Assembly: GCA_035373905.1 (NCBI GenBank)
Contig: DAOSOK010000060.1
Coordinates: 1-19,226, forward strand
Source: Candidatus Ozemobacteraceae bacterium
Lineage (GTDB): Bacteria; Muiribacteriota; Ozemobacteria; Ozemobacterales; Ozemobacteraceae
Direction of reading: 5' to 3'
DNA: 19,226 bases
Part shown: positions 8,055 to 15,291 of the stretch, one piece after another
Numbering within the stretch: the first letter of the stretch is position 1
Layout: each line of letters opens with the position of its first letter
Program-made: the position numbers and the translations under genes
Notes under the pieces: generated by a model
What the model was told of the DNA's origin: nothing
Databases searched by the model: none
Seen by the model: the letters and a program-made list of their open reading frames with translations, nothing else

Positions 8055-11000
8055 TCCTCGCCGACACCGCCATCCGCCGGCCCGTCACCACGATCATGGC
8101 CTTCCTGGCCGTGGCGCTGTTCGGCATCCTCTGCTACCGCGACCTCGGGGTCGACGAGTTCCCCGAGGTCGAGTTCCCGACCGTCACCGTCACCTGCGTC
8201 TACCGCGGCGCCAGCCCGGAAACCCTCGAGTCGAAGGTCGTCGACAAGATCGAGGAGCAGATCGCCGCGCTCAGCGGCATCGAGAGCGTCCGTTCCATCT
8301 GCTCGGAAAATATAGCCCGCGTTATTGCCGAGTTCAAGCTCGACCGGAACATCGACGTCGCCGCCCAGGACGTGCGGGACAAGGTCGCGGCGATCCGAAG
8401 CCAGCTTCCCGAGGCGATGGAGTCGCCGGTCATCGAAAAGTTCGACACCGGCGCCGTCCCGATCATGTCGCTCACGATTTCCGGGCCCCTGTCGGCCGCC
8501 GAGCTGTCGAAATACGCGAAGGACGTGGTGAAAAGCCGCCTTCAGAGCATTTCCGGCGTGGGCTCGATCCGGGAGATCGGCGTCAGGGAGCGGGAGATCA
8601 AGATCTGGATCGACAACGACCGGCTGAACGGGCACAATCTGACCGCCGCCGAGGTCGTCCAGGCCGTCCGGTCGAAGAACATCGAGATCCCGGCCGGCAA
8701 GATCGAGGACGAGCGGCGCGAGTTCGTCGTGAAAACCATGGGCGAACTCGCCGACGTCGAGGCGTTCAGCCGCCTGACGATCGCGACGGTGGACGGCACC
8801 CCCATCACGCTGGGCGAAGTCGCCCAGGTCGAGGACGCCATCGAGGACGAGCGGTCGGTGGGCCTGGTGAGCGGCCAGCCCATCGTCGGCCTGCAGATCC
8901 AGAAACAGTCCGGGGCCAACGCCGTGAAGGCGGCTCATCTCGTCAAGGAAGCCATCGCCGAACTCAATCGCAGCGCCCCGAAAGGCGTCGAGATCGGCAT
9001 GACGATCGATACCACCCCCTTCGCCGAAGAGTCCATCCGCGCGACGATGGTCGACATCGTCATCGGCGGCGTCCTGGCCGTCCTGGTCATCCTCGTGTTC
9101 CTGCGGAACCTGCGCTCGACGCTGATCTCGGCCCTGGCGATCCCGACCTCGCTCCTCGCGGCGTTCGGCATCATGCGCATCCTGGGCCTGACGCTGAACG
9201 TCATGACGACGATGGCTCTTTCGCTCTCGATCGGTCTGCTGATCGACGATGCGATCGTCGTCATCGAGAACATCTACCGGCATCTGCGCATGGGCAAGCG
9301 GCCGGAACAGGCGGCGGGCGAAGCGACCGAGGAGATCGGCCTGGCCGTGACGGCGACCACCTTCTCGCTCGTGGCCGTGTTTTTGCCCGTTGCGCTGATG
9401 AGCGGCATCGTCGGCCGGTTCCTGTACCATTTCGGCATCACCGTCACCGCGACCGTGCTCGTCTCGCTCGTCGTCAGCTTCACCCTGACCCCCATGCTTG
9501 CGGCCCGCTACCTCGAGAGCGAAGAGCACGAGAACCGCGTGGCGCGGCTTCTCGGCCGCATGCTCGACCTGCTCGACGAGGCCTATCGCCGCATCCTCGT
9601 CCTCGTGCTGGACCATCGCCGGACCGTTCTGGCGGCCGGCATCGGCGTCATCGCCCTGCTCTTCGCCCTCGCGGGCAGGATGAATTTCGAGTTCAAGCCT
9701 CAGATGGACAAGAGCCTGTTTCTGGTGAACTTCCGGACCCCGACGGGAACATCGCTCGAAGGCTCGAAGCGCATCGCGAAGGCGGTCGAGGAGAAGATTC
9801 TCGAGCCGATCAGGCAGCACGTGGCCACATCCCTTTCGACCGTTGCGGCAGATCCTCTCGAGGATCCGACGAAATGTTCGATCACCGTCACCCTCCTCCC
9901 CCGCGACCGGCGGCCGGACGCCTCACAGACCGTGCTGATGGAGCGGGTCAGGAAGGTCCTGGGCGGCATCCCGGGCATCGAGCGCTGTTCCGTCGAGGAG
10001 CATGACCCGATGGCCGCCGGCATGGGCATGGCCAACCAGCAGATCACCTACTCGCTCCTGGGACCCGACATGACGGTGCTTGGCGATCTTGCGGACAAAC
10101 TCACCGCCTGGATGAAGCAGGCGGGCGGCTTCGTCGACATCGCCGACACCCGCGAGCCGGGAAAACCAGAACTGCGCGTCCAGCTGCAGCGCGACCGCAT
10201 GGAGGTGTTGGGCGTCAACGTCGGAATGCTGGCAACGACGCTGAACCTCCTCGTTGGCGGCCAGCAGGCCATTTCCCAGTTCAAGGAAGCGGGAAAGCAG
10301 TATGACGTGAAGATGCGCCTGATGAAGGCGTTCCGCGAGACCCCCGAAAGCCTGCCGAACCTGATGGTGCGCACGATCGACGGGATGCGCACCGTTCCGC
10401 TCTCGAACGTCACCGAGCTGTCGATCAGCCCGGGCGCGGCGACGATCAATCGCTTCAACCGCGCCCGCGAGGTGCGAATCGGCTGCAATCTCGAAGGGAA
10501 GGCGCAGGGGGCGGCCATGAGCGAGTTCGTCGCCGAGGCGAACAAGCTGTTTCCCCCCGGGTATCGGGGCCAGTTCCAGGGCCTGGCGAAGACGAGCGAG
10601 GAGACAACGCAGAACATGGCGTTCGCCGCCGCCATCGCGGCCATTCTCGTCTATATGCTGCTCGCATCGCAGTTCGAGAACTTCCTGCACCCGCTCACGA
10701 TCATGACCTCGGTGCCTCTCGGCGTGGTCGGGGCGATCGCGGCGCTCCTGTTGACTCAGGCGAGAGTCGACATCATGACCATGATCGGGTTTCTGATGCT
10801 GATGGGCCTCGTCGTGAAGAACGGCATCCTACTCGTCGAGTTCATCAACCAGCAGCGCCACCGCGGGATGAGCCGCCGCGAGGCGATTCTCTCGGCCGGC
10901 CCGATCCGTCTGCGGCCGATTCTGATGACCAGCGCCTGCATGATCGGCGGCATGATCCCGCCTGCCATCGCGACCGGCCCCGGCTCGGAAATGCGCGTCG

Positions 11001-11173
11001 GCATGGCGATCGCCGTCATCGGCGGCCTGATCACCTCGACCTTCCTGACCCTGCTGTTCGTGCCCGTCATCTACGAGCTTCTCGAAGACATCTGCTCCTT
11101 CTTCGGCATCAGGGCGTTCAGGGAGCATGTCGTCCAGGCAGGGCAGGAATCACGAAGCCCCGATCGACATTGA
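8051..11173 (+). CDS. RND multidrug efflux pump, HAE1 family
   Basis: Inner-membrane proton-driven exporter of 1040 residues, the motor of the tripartite system. The AcrB-like layout is complete: first membrane helix at the N-terminus, a large periplasmic loop, helices 2-6 with LLIDDAIVVIENI (the Asp399-Asp400 pair equals AcrB Asp407-Asp408), a second periplasmic loop, and the final helices with GLVVKNGILLVEF (Lys923, equal to AcrB Lys940) and RLRPILMTS (Thr960, equal to AcrB Thr978). All proton-relay residues are therefore present. The lack of heavy-metal-type residues in this relay favours organic substrates (HAE1) over metal export. Length is normal for the family. The start overlaps the adaptor stop (ATGA), and the stop lies inside the ribosome-binding site of the next gene. 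Substrates cannot be told from sequence. Confidence 0.97.
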   Translation: MILADTAIRRPVTTIMAFLAVALFGILCYRDLGVDEFPEVEFPTVTVTCVYRGASPETLESKVVDKIEEQIAALSGIESVRSICSENIARVIAEFKLDRNIDVAAQDVRDKVAAIRSQLPEAMESPVIEKFDTGAVPIMSLTISGPLSAAELSKYAKDVVKSRLQSISGVGSIREIGVREREIKIWIDNDRLNGHNLTAAEVVQAVRSKNIEIPAGKIEDERREFVVKTMGELADVEAFSRLTIATVDGTPITLGEVAQVEDAIEDERSVGLVSGQPIVGLQIQKQSGANAVKAAHLVKEAIAELNRSAPKGVEIGMTIDTTPFAEESIRATMVDIVIGGVLAVLVILVFLRNLRSTLISALAIPTSLLAAFGIMRILGLTLNVMTTMALSLSIGLLIDDAIVVIENIYRHLRMGKRPEQAAGEATEEIGLAVTATTFSLVAVFLPVALMSGIVGRFLYHFGITVTATVLVSLVVSFTLTPMLAARYLESEEHENRVARLLGRMLDLLDEAYRRILVLVLDHRRTVLAAGIGVIALLFALAGRMNFEFKPQMDKSLFLVNFRTPTGTSLEGSKRIAKAVEEKILEPIRQHVATSLSTVAADPLEDPTKCSITVTLLPRDRRPDASQTVLMERVRKVLGGIPGIERCSVEEHDPMAAGMGMANQQITYSLLGPDMTVLGDLADKLTAWMKQAGGFVDIADTREPGKPELRVQLQRDRMEVLGVNVGMLATTLNLLVGGQQAISQFKEAGKQYDVKMRLMKAFRETPESLPNLMVRTIDGMRTVPLSNVTELSISPGAATINRFNRAREVRIGCNLEGKAQGAAMSEFVAEANKLFPPGYRGQFQGLAKTSEETTQNMAFAAAIAAILVYMLLASQFENFLHPLTIMTSVPLGVVGAIAALLLTQARVDIMTMIGFLMLMGLVVKNGILLVEFINQQRHRGMSRREAILSAGPIRLRPILMTSACMIGGMIPPAIATGPGSEMRVGMAIAVIGGLITSTFLTLLFVPVIYELLEDICSFFGIRAFREHVVQAGQESRSPDRH

Positions 11174-11183
11174 GGGGCGACGA

Positions 11184-12404
11184 ATGCCAGCCATGAACAC
11201 TCCACCTGTCCCCGGCGCGCCGCCCGTATGGCGGGCCCTTCCGGGCGGCATCTGGGCGATGGGCTTCGCCTCGCTGTTCATGGACATGTCGTCGGAGCTG
11301 ATCCACAGCCTGCTGCCCGTGTTCATGGTCACCACCCTCGGCACCTCGATGGTCACCGTCGGCATCATCGAAGGCGTCGCAGAAGCGACCGCCTCCATCA
11401 TGAAAGTGTTCTCGGGGGCGCTCAGCGACTACTTCGGCAGGCGCAAGCACCTGATGCTTGTCGGATACGGCCTCGCCGCCTTCACCAAGCCGATCTTCCC
11501 GCTTGCCAACGCCATCGGCTGGGTGTTTGCGGCTCGTTTTATCGACAGAGTCGGGAAAGGGATCCGCGGAGCCCCGCGCGATGCGCTGGTTGCCGACATC
11601 ACCCAGCCCCATCTGCGCGGCGCCGCCTACGGCCTTCGCCAGGCGCTCGACTCGGTCGGTGCCCTGCTCGGCCCGCTGCTGGCGGTCCTGCTCATGGCGC
11701 GGTTCGCGAACGACATCCGCCAGGTCCTCTGGATCGCGGTGATTCCGGCGTTCGTCTGCGTTCTTCTCCTGGCGGCGTATGTCCATGAACCCGAGCGCGC
11801 GTCCGAAGCACTTCCCGGCGGGAAAAAGCTCCGACTGGCTGACGCTGGGAGACTTCCCTGGCACTACTGGCTCGTCGTCCTTCTCGGGGCGATCCTGACG
11901 CTCGCCCGGTTCAGCGAGGCGTTTCTCGTTCTGCGGGCACAGGATGTCGGACTCGCCGCCGGCCATGTCCCGATCGTATTGATCGTGATGAACCTCTTCT
12001 ACGCCGGGGCGGCCTACCCGGCAGGAATCGCCGCAGACCGCCTCAGCCGCCGTTCCCTGCTTCTCGCCGGGCTGGCTTTCCTGGTCGTCGCCGATCTCGT
12101 CCTTGCCGCAGCGGGATCTCCTGCGGCCGTCTTCGTCGGAGCCGCGCTGTGGGGACTGCACATGGCCTTCACCCAGGGTCTGCTGGCGAAACTGGTCGCC
12201 GACACCACTCCGCCGGAACTCGTCGGCACAGGCTTCGGCATCTTCAACCTGGTCAGCGGCCTCGCGCTGGTGCTGGCCAGCGCCATCGCAGGTTCGCTCT
12301 GGAGTTCGCTGGGCCCCTCGGCCGCGTTCCTCGCAGGGGCAGCGTTTACGATCGTCGCGGCCGCCGGGCTGGCCCTTGTTCCGTCGAGGGTGCGACCCGC
12401 CTGA
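11184..12404 (+). CDS. MFS transporter, efflux type
   Basis: Inner-membrane major facilitator of 406 residues with about 12 hydrophobic helices. The signature loop between helices 2 and 3 is GALSDYFGRRKHL (78-90), and a weaker repeat, GIAADRLSRRS, sits at the same place in the second half. A strongly conserved-looking stretch ARFIDRVGKGIRGAPRDALVAD follows helix 4; Arg-Gly-Ala-Pro-Arg-Asp there is typical of a subgroup of bacterial MFS exporters annotated as permeases of unknown substrate. The ATG at 11184 is preferred to an ATG at 11127 inside the pump gene because GAGGGG precedes it by 6 nt. It starts only 10 nt after the RND stop, so it belongs to the same transcript and probably exports related compounds. 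No terminator is seen between them. Confidence 0.92.
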   Translation: MPAMNTPPVPGAPPVWRALPGGIWAMGFASLFMDMSSELIHSLLPVFMVTTLGTSMVTVGIIEGVAEATASIMKVFSGALSDYFGRRKHLMLVGYGLAAFTKPIFPLANAIGWVFAARFIDRVGKGIRGAPRDALVADITQPHLRGAAYGLRQALDSVGALLGPLLAVLLMARFANDIRQVLWIAVIPAFVCVLLLAAYVHEPERASEALPGGKKLRLADAGRLPWHYWLVVLLGAILTLARFSEAFLVLRAQDVGLAAGHVPIVLIVMNLFYAGAAYPAGIAADRLSRRSLLLAGLAFLVVADLVLAAAGSPAAVFVGAALWGLHMAFTQGLLAKLVADTTPPELVGTGFGIFNLVSGLALVLASAIAGSLWSSLGPSAAFLAGAAFTIVAAAGLALVPSRVRPA

Positions 12405-12441
12405 TACCGATTCCGGCGTGTCGAGCGCGAATGCCCTGCTA

Positions 12442-12526
12442 CCGTTCGTGCCGAGCCCGTCGAAGCGCGAACCGTCGCTCGCCGATGTTTCCCCCGTTCG
12501 CCCTTCGACAGGCTCAGGGTGAACGG
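12442..12526. repeat. Paired palindromic (REP/BIME-like) repeat, copy 2
   Basis: The left unit CCGTTCGTGCCGAGCCCGTC runs on into GAAGCGCGAA. The right unit, in opposite orientation, is CCGTTCGCCCTTCGACAGGC followed by TCAGGGTGAACGG. Each unit is itself a hairpin (GTTCG...CGAAC type), and the pair forms a larger inverted repeat. It sits 38 nt after the MFS stop, where an operon transcript would end, and may stabilise or terminate the message. Confidence 0.85.
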
Positions 12527-12587
12527 AGGTGGGCATCTGCCAGATATTCAGGAGCAGAGCAGATGAACTCGCGACGCCATTCTTCCC

Positions 12588-12615
12588 TTGACAAGACGTT
12601 TCAAAATGCGAATCG
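12588..12615 (+). promoter_or_regulatory. Candidate promoter of the 62-residue ORF
   Basis: A perfect TTGACA (12588-12593) lies 60 nt before the small gene, but the expected -10 position (about 12610-12616, AATCGTT) is a poor match. It suggests, without proving, that the small gene has its own promoter. Confidence 0.3.
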
Positions 12616-12653
12616 TTTGTAGTGAGGGGTGAAAAGAGAGGAGATGAGAGGCT

Positions 12654-12842
12654 ATGTTCAAACTCGAGTTTTCCGAAGAGGATCTGGCCCTGCTGAAATC
12701 TATGCTCTCGAGGGAGATAGCTGACACCCGCGTCGAGATTCACCACTGCCGCAACATGTCCCAGTTCCAGGATGCTCTCAAGGCTCGCGAAGCCGAACTT
12801 CACTCCCTGCTCGACAAAGTCATGAGGCTGCTCCCCACCTGA
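12654..12842 (+). CDS. Small helical protein of unknown function
   Basis: A 62-residue hydrophilic protein with no signal or membrane segment. The whole chain shows heptad-like spacing of Leu, Met, Ile and Val (LEFSEEDLALLKSMLSREI at 4-22, then AREAELHSLLDKVMRLL at 44-60), so it is probably a two-helix hairpin or coiled coil. I see no catalytic motif. It is called real because it has a strong purine-rich leader (GAGGAGATGAGAGG just before the ATG), codon choice like the neighbours, and an intrinsic terminator about 75 nt downstream. Short proteins opening with a FxxEELxxLKxxL pattern are common conserved hypotheticals in bacteria; no function is known to me. It may be monocistronic. Confidence 0.72.
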   Translation: MFKLEFSEEDLALLKSMLSREIADTRVEIHHCRNMSQFQDALKAREAELHSLLDKVMRLLPT

Positions 12843-12917
12843 CGGCTTCCTTCACGAAACCGCTTTCTCCGATCGGATTTCCCGATAAACAAGGTTCAAC
12901 ATGCGACGCATTTCAAC

Positions 12918-12942
12918 TCCGGGCACACGCCCGGATTTTTTT
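12918..12942 (+). terminator. Intrinsic terminator after the 62-residue ORF
   Basis: A perfect 7-bp GC-rich stem, TCCGGGC (12918-12924) and GCCCGGA (12929-12935), with a 4-nt loop ACAC, followed by seven T residues (12936-12942). This is the clearest terminator in the window and would end plus-strand transcription of the small gene and any read-through from the efflux operon. Confidence 0.9.
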
Positions 12943-13039
12943 CTTTCATCATCGCTCCCGTCTGCTTGTCGGGAATACGACGTTACTGCTCGTCGCAAAA
13001 GGAACACGGCACTCATCCCGTATACTCGTATACTCGATG

Positions 13040-13103
13040 CCGTTCGTGCTGAGCTTGTCGAAGCACGAAAGCTCTCGCCCTTCGACAAACTCAGGGCGAA
13101 CGG
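13040..13103. repeat. Paired palindromic (REP/BIME-like) repeat, copy 3
   Basis: The left unit begins CCGTTCGTGCTGAGCTTGTC and continues GAAGCACGAA. The right unit reads TCGCCCTTCGACAAACTCAG followed by GGCGAACGG. The units are inverted relative to each other, with a short spacer (about 8 nt). This is the tightest of the four copies. It lies between two convergent genes. Confidence 0.88.
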
Positions 13104-13143
13104 CCGTACCATGTCAGGTAGCATACGATATATTTCACACGCT

Positions 13144-13173
13144 ATAGTTGTCGCCTAACATATGAGACGAGTA
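13144..13173 (+). repeat. 30-bp interspersed repeat, copy 2
   Basis: Matches 25-54 with two mismatches (T13148 for C29, C13152 for T33) and is identical over its last 21 bp. It follows the paired palindromic repeat by 40 nt, whereas copy 1 precedes its own palindromic repeat, so the two elements are associated but not in a fixed order. Confidence 0.8.
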
Positions 13174-13234
13174 TTAGCGGCAGCCGGGCCAGGTCATCCA
13201 CCCGGGCCGCCGGTCGACGGCGAGGTTTGCGCCC

Positions 13235-14221
13235 TTACCCGAGGGAATCTTCGTGCAGGCCGAAAAGGAACCCGATGAAGATATAACTGAAGCTGAACAG
13301 ATACAGCGCGAGGTGCCCGTTGAACATGGCGATCAGGGTAACCTGGCCGGCGACGCAGGCGCGAAAATTGGTGGCGTTCGAGAAGTAGGCTTTGGGGCCG
13401 ACGGGGTTCCGATAGAAGCGGATCGCGGTCCAGAATTGCAGGAAGATGGTCATGACCCCGCAATAGATGAAATACTCGGTGTATCGAAAGGAGAATGCCC
13501 CGAGAGCCCTTGCCGCAAAAAAGCAGATGGTCGGCAGAAACGCGCCAACGAGGCCGACGACCCTGGCCTTCTCGATCCCGTGACGAACGATGAACGTGTC
13601 CTTCCCGGCGGCCTTGTCGCCTTCGTAATCCTTGAAATACGTGAAGTAGGTCATCAGCCCGTTCATCAGCGCGACGAGAAACAGGCCGGCCACCCGCGAG
13701 CGGTCGAACAGGGGGCCGCTCAGCATCGGCCCCGCGGCGAGGAAACCGTACAGGCTGCAGTTGGAGATCATCACGCCGAATACCACGTTGGCCCACAACC
13801 CCCAGGCTTTGCTGTAGTTGTAAAGGAAATTCATCAGGAACCCGAGGGTCAGCGGAACCAGCGACCAGGGATTCAGGAACCAGGAAATGACGGCGGCGAT
13901 GCCCATGAGCACGCTCGACAGGGTCAGCGCCCAGGTGACGTTCAGCTCGCCGGTCACCATCGGCCGGTTCGGGGCGTTGATCCGATCTTCTGGAAGCCCC
14001 AACCAGTCGTTGAAGATCTGGTTGACGCCCCAGCTCAAAAAAAGGATCACCAGCGCAATGGCACCGTACACATAATCGTCCCCAGTGATCTCGAGTCCTT
14101 CCCGGGTCTTGGCCCAGAAATAGAACGAAACGCCGATCCACCCGGCGATGCCGGTGATGAACGAGTAATACAGCCGCATCGTCTTGATATAGGCAATGAT
14201 AAATGTCATGATATTTTTCAT
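13235..14221 (-). CDS. UbiA-family prenyltransferase
   Basis: Integral inner-membrane enzyme of 328 residues, predicted to transfer an isoprenyl chain from a prenyl diphosphate onto an acceptor. Both Mg-diphosphate motifs are visible: the first as NQIFNDWLGLPEDRINAPNRP (67-87; Asn67, Asn71, Asp72 and Asp79) and the second as DYEGD (198-202), followed by GKDTFIVRHGIEKAR (206-220), which resembles the quinone and chlorophyll branches of the family. About eight or nine hydrophobic helices. The acceptor cannot be read; menaquinone, ubiquinone, chlorophyll-like, archaeal-lipid and unknown acceptors all occur in the family. The ATG at 14221 has GGAGG 5 nt upstream. It lies 89 nt downstream of the kinase gene in the same orientation, so it is probably the last gene of the cluster. 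Confidence 0.95.
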   Translation of the reverse strand: MKNIMTFIIAYIKTMRLYYSFITGIAGWIGVSFYFWAKTREGLEITGDDYVYGAIALVILFLSWGVNQIFNDWLGLPEDRINAPNRPMVTGELNVTWALTLSSVLMGIAAVISWFLNPWSLVPLTLGFLMNFLYNYSKAWGLWANVVFGVMISNCSLYGFLAAGPMLSGPLFDRSRVAGLFLVALMNGLMTYFTYFKDYEGDKAAGKDTFIVRHGIEKARVVGLVGAFLPTICFFAARALGAFSFRYTEYFIYCGVMTIFLQFWTAIRFYRNPVGPKAYFSNATNFRACVAGQVTLIAMFNGHLALYLFSFSYIFIGFLFGLHEDSLG

Positions 14222-14310
14222 GTTTCCTCCACGGAGAGGCGCAAGCCAATCCGGCCGCGAATCCCGGCCATCATATCATTGTCCGGGAATATCTGTCGCC
14301 CGGGGCAACA

Positions 14311-15288
14311 TCACACACGGCCCGGATTGCTTCGACCCCGCGGGCATCGGGAAGCCGGCCTCATCGCCGGTCGAATCAGCGGCAGGGCTCGGGGCAGTAC
14401 CTCGATAGAGGCGGGAAGCCGGCCGCGCGGGTCGCCGTCGTATTCCACCTCGCGGGCATCGCCCTGGTCCGGAATCTCGACCCGGCGTGCGAAGATGGGC
14501 GGGAATCGCCGGGTGATCGTCCCGGTATAGATCGACGGCAGAATGGCGAAAAGACGTGCCCGGGAAATTCCGAACAGGGGCAGGGCATACATCTTCCCGT
14601 CATCCGGGGCGATCTCGAGACTCAGTTTGATTCCGGAAGCCACGAGCGGGCTCTTCCCGACGAACAGGTTGAACAGTCCGGGGAAAACCGCCTCGCGGCC
14701 GTCGATCTGAACGCGCAGATCCGGGGGCCGATAGGAAGCCAGGGCGTGCAGAAGCGCCAGCAGCGTGCCGAGTCTGTCGCCCCACCTCTTGCGAAGCCCG
14801 GAGTTGGCGCCGCGGGCAACCGCGGCACCGAGGCCAAAATTCGCGCAGCAACTGAAGATGCGGTGAACCGTGGTTTCTTCGGCCGGATGGCGATGGACGA
14901 TTCGGCAGAGATCGACCGGGCGCGGCGCCCCATTCAGCAGGAGATCGACGGCGGCAACGGTGTCGAGCGGGATGCCGTGATACCCGCAAAAATCGGGGCT
15001 GGTGCCGGTGTAGATCACCCCGAACGCCGCGAGAGCGGTGCGCGATTCGGCGTCGAACAGGCCGTTGACCACCTCGTTGATCGTGCCGTCGCCGCCGACC
15101 GCGACCACGACCTCGAACCCATCACGGGCCGCCTGCCGGGCCAACCGCACGGCATCGCCGTCCCCGCGGGTCAGGGCGAAATCGTAGTCGACGCCGCGCG
15201 CATCGAGGGTCTCGAACAGGAGCGGCCAGGAATGGCGCGCCTGGAAAGAGCGCGACGAGGGGTTGAGGACCAGGAAATACCGCGGCAT
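14311..15288 (-). CDS. Diacylglycerol/sphingosine kinase-family lipid kinase
   Basis: Predicted cytosolic or peripheral lipid kinase of 325 residues (YegS/DgkB/LCB5 fold). The nucleotide-binding signature GGDGTINEVVNGL (65-77) is perfect, and the C-terminal EYDGDPRG segment matches the family's E-x-DGE/D loop. The second ATP-site motif is unusual: where relatives have GTxNDFAR this protein has TGTSPDFCGYHGIP (94-107), replacing the Asn with Pro. The last 18 or so residues are Arg/Pro-rich and look like a ragged tail. It starts 3 nt after the radical SAM stop without a convincing Shine-Dalgarno site, so translation is probably coupled to that gene. Substrate unknown: diacylglycerol, a polyprenol or another lipid alcohol are options given the UbiA neighbour. 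Confidence 0.92.
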   Translation of the reverse strand: MPRYFLVLNPSSRSFQARHSWPLLFETLDARGVDYDFALTRGDGDAVRLARQAARDGFEVVVAVGGDGTINEVVNGLFDAESRTALAAFGVIYTGTSPDFCGYHGIPLDTVAAVDLLLNGAPRPVDLCRIVHRHPAEETTVHRIFSCCANFGLGAAVARGANSGLRKRWGDRLGTLLALLHALASYRPPDLRVQIDGREAVFPGLFNLFVGKSPLVASGIKLSLEIAPDDGKMYALPLFGISRARLFAILPSIYTGTITRRFPPIFARRVEIPDQGDAREVEYDGDPRGRLPASIEVLPRALPLIRPAMRPASRCPRGRSNPGRV

Positions 15289-15291
15289 GTC

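Larger units (their letters stand above)
12843..13234. other. Gene-free gap between convergent transcripts
   Basis: This 392-bp stretch separates the plus-strand small gene from the minus-strand UbiA gene. It holds an intrinsic terminator (12918-12942), a tandem 8-bp repeat GTATACTC (13020-13035), a paired palindromic repeat (13040-13103) and the second copy of the 30-bp repeat (13144-13173). Open frames crossing it are translations of the palindromic repeats and are not credible genes. Confidence 0.8.

Noticed and set aside
7874..9820. A 648-codon open frame on the minus strand inside the adaptor and pump genes
   Set aside because: It runs antiparallel to the RND pump, whose motifs are complete. 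The translation is Asp/Arg/Gly/His-rich nonsense, typical of the shadow frame of a GC-rich gene.
11118..12803. A 561-codon minus-strand frame over the MFS gene and the small ORF
   Set aside because: Shadow of the MFS gene. It also runs through the palindromic repeat, giving the artefact peptide PEPVEGR.
12852..13158. Open frames on both strands in the repeat-rich gap
   Set aside because: Their translations (FALSLSKGES, AELVEARKLSPFDKLRANG) are the palindromic repeats read as protein, and the plus-strand frame also runs through the terminator.
12400..13200. The cluster of repeats considered as a CRISPR array
   Set aside because: The units are self-palindromic pairs at irregular distances, not equal direct repeats with uniform spacers, and no cas gene is present.
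14282..14304. A CCGGG/CCCGG hairpin between the lipid kinase and UbiA genes
   Set aside because: Only about 5 bp of stem with an 11-nt loop and no following T-run; not convincing as a terminator, so the two genes are left as one unit.
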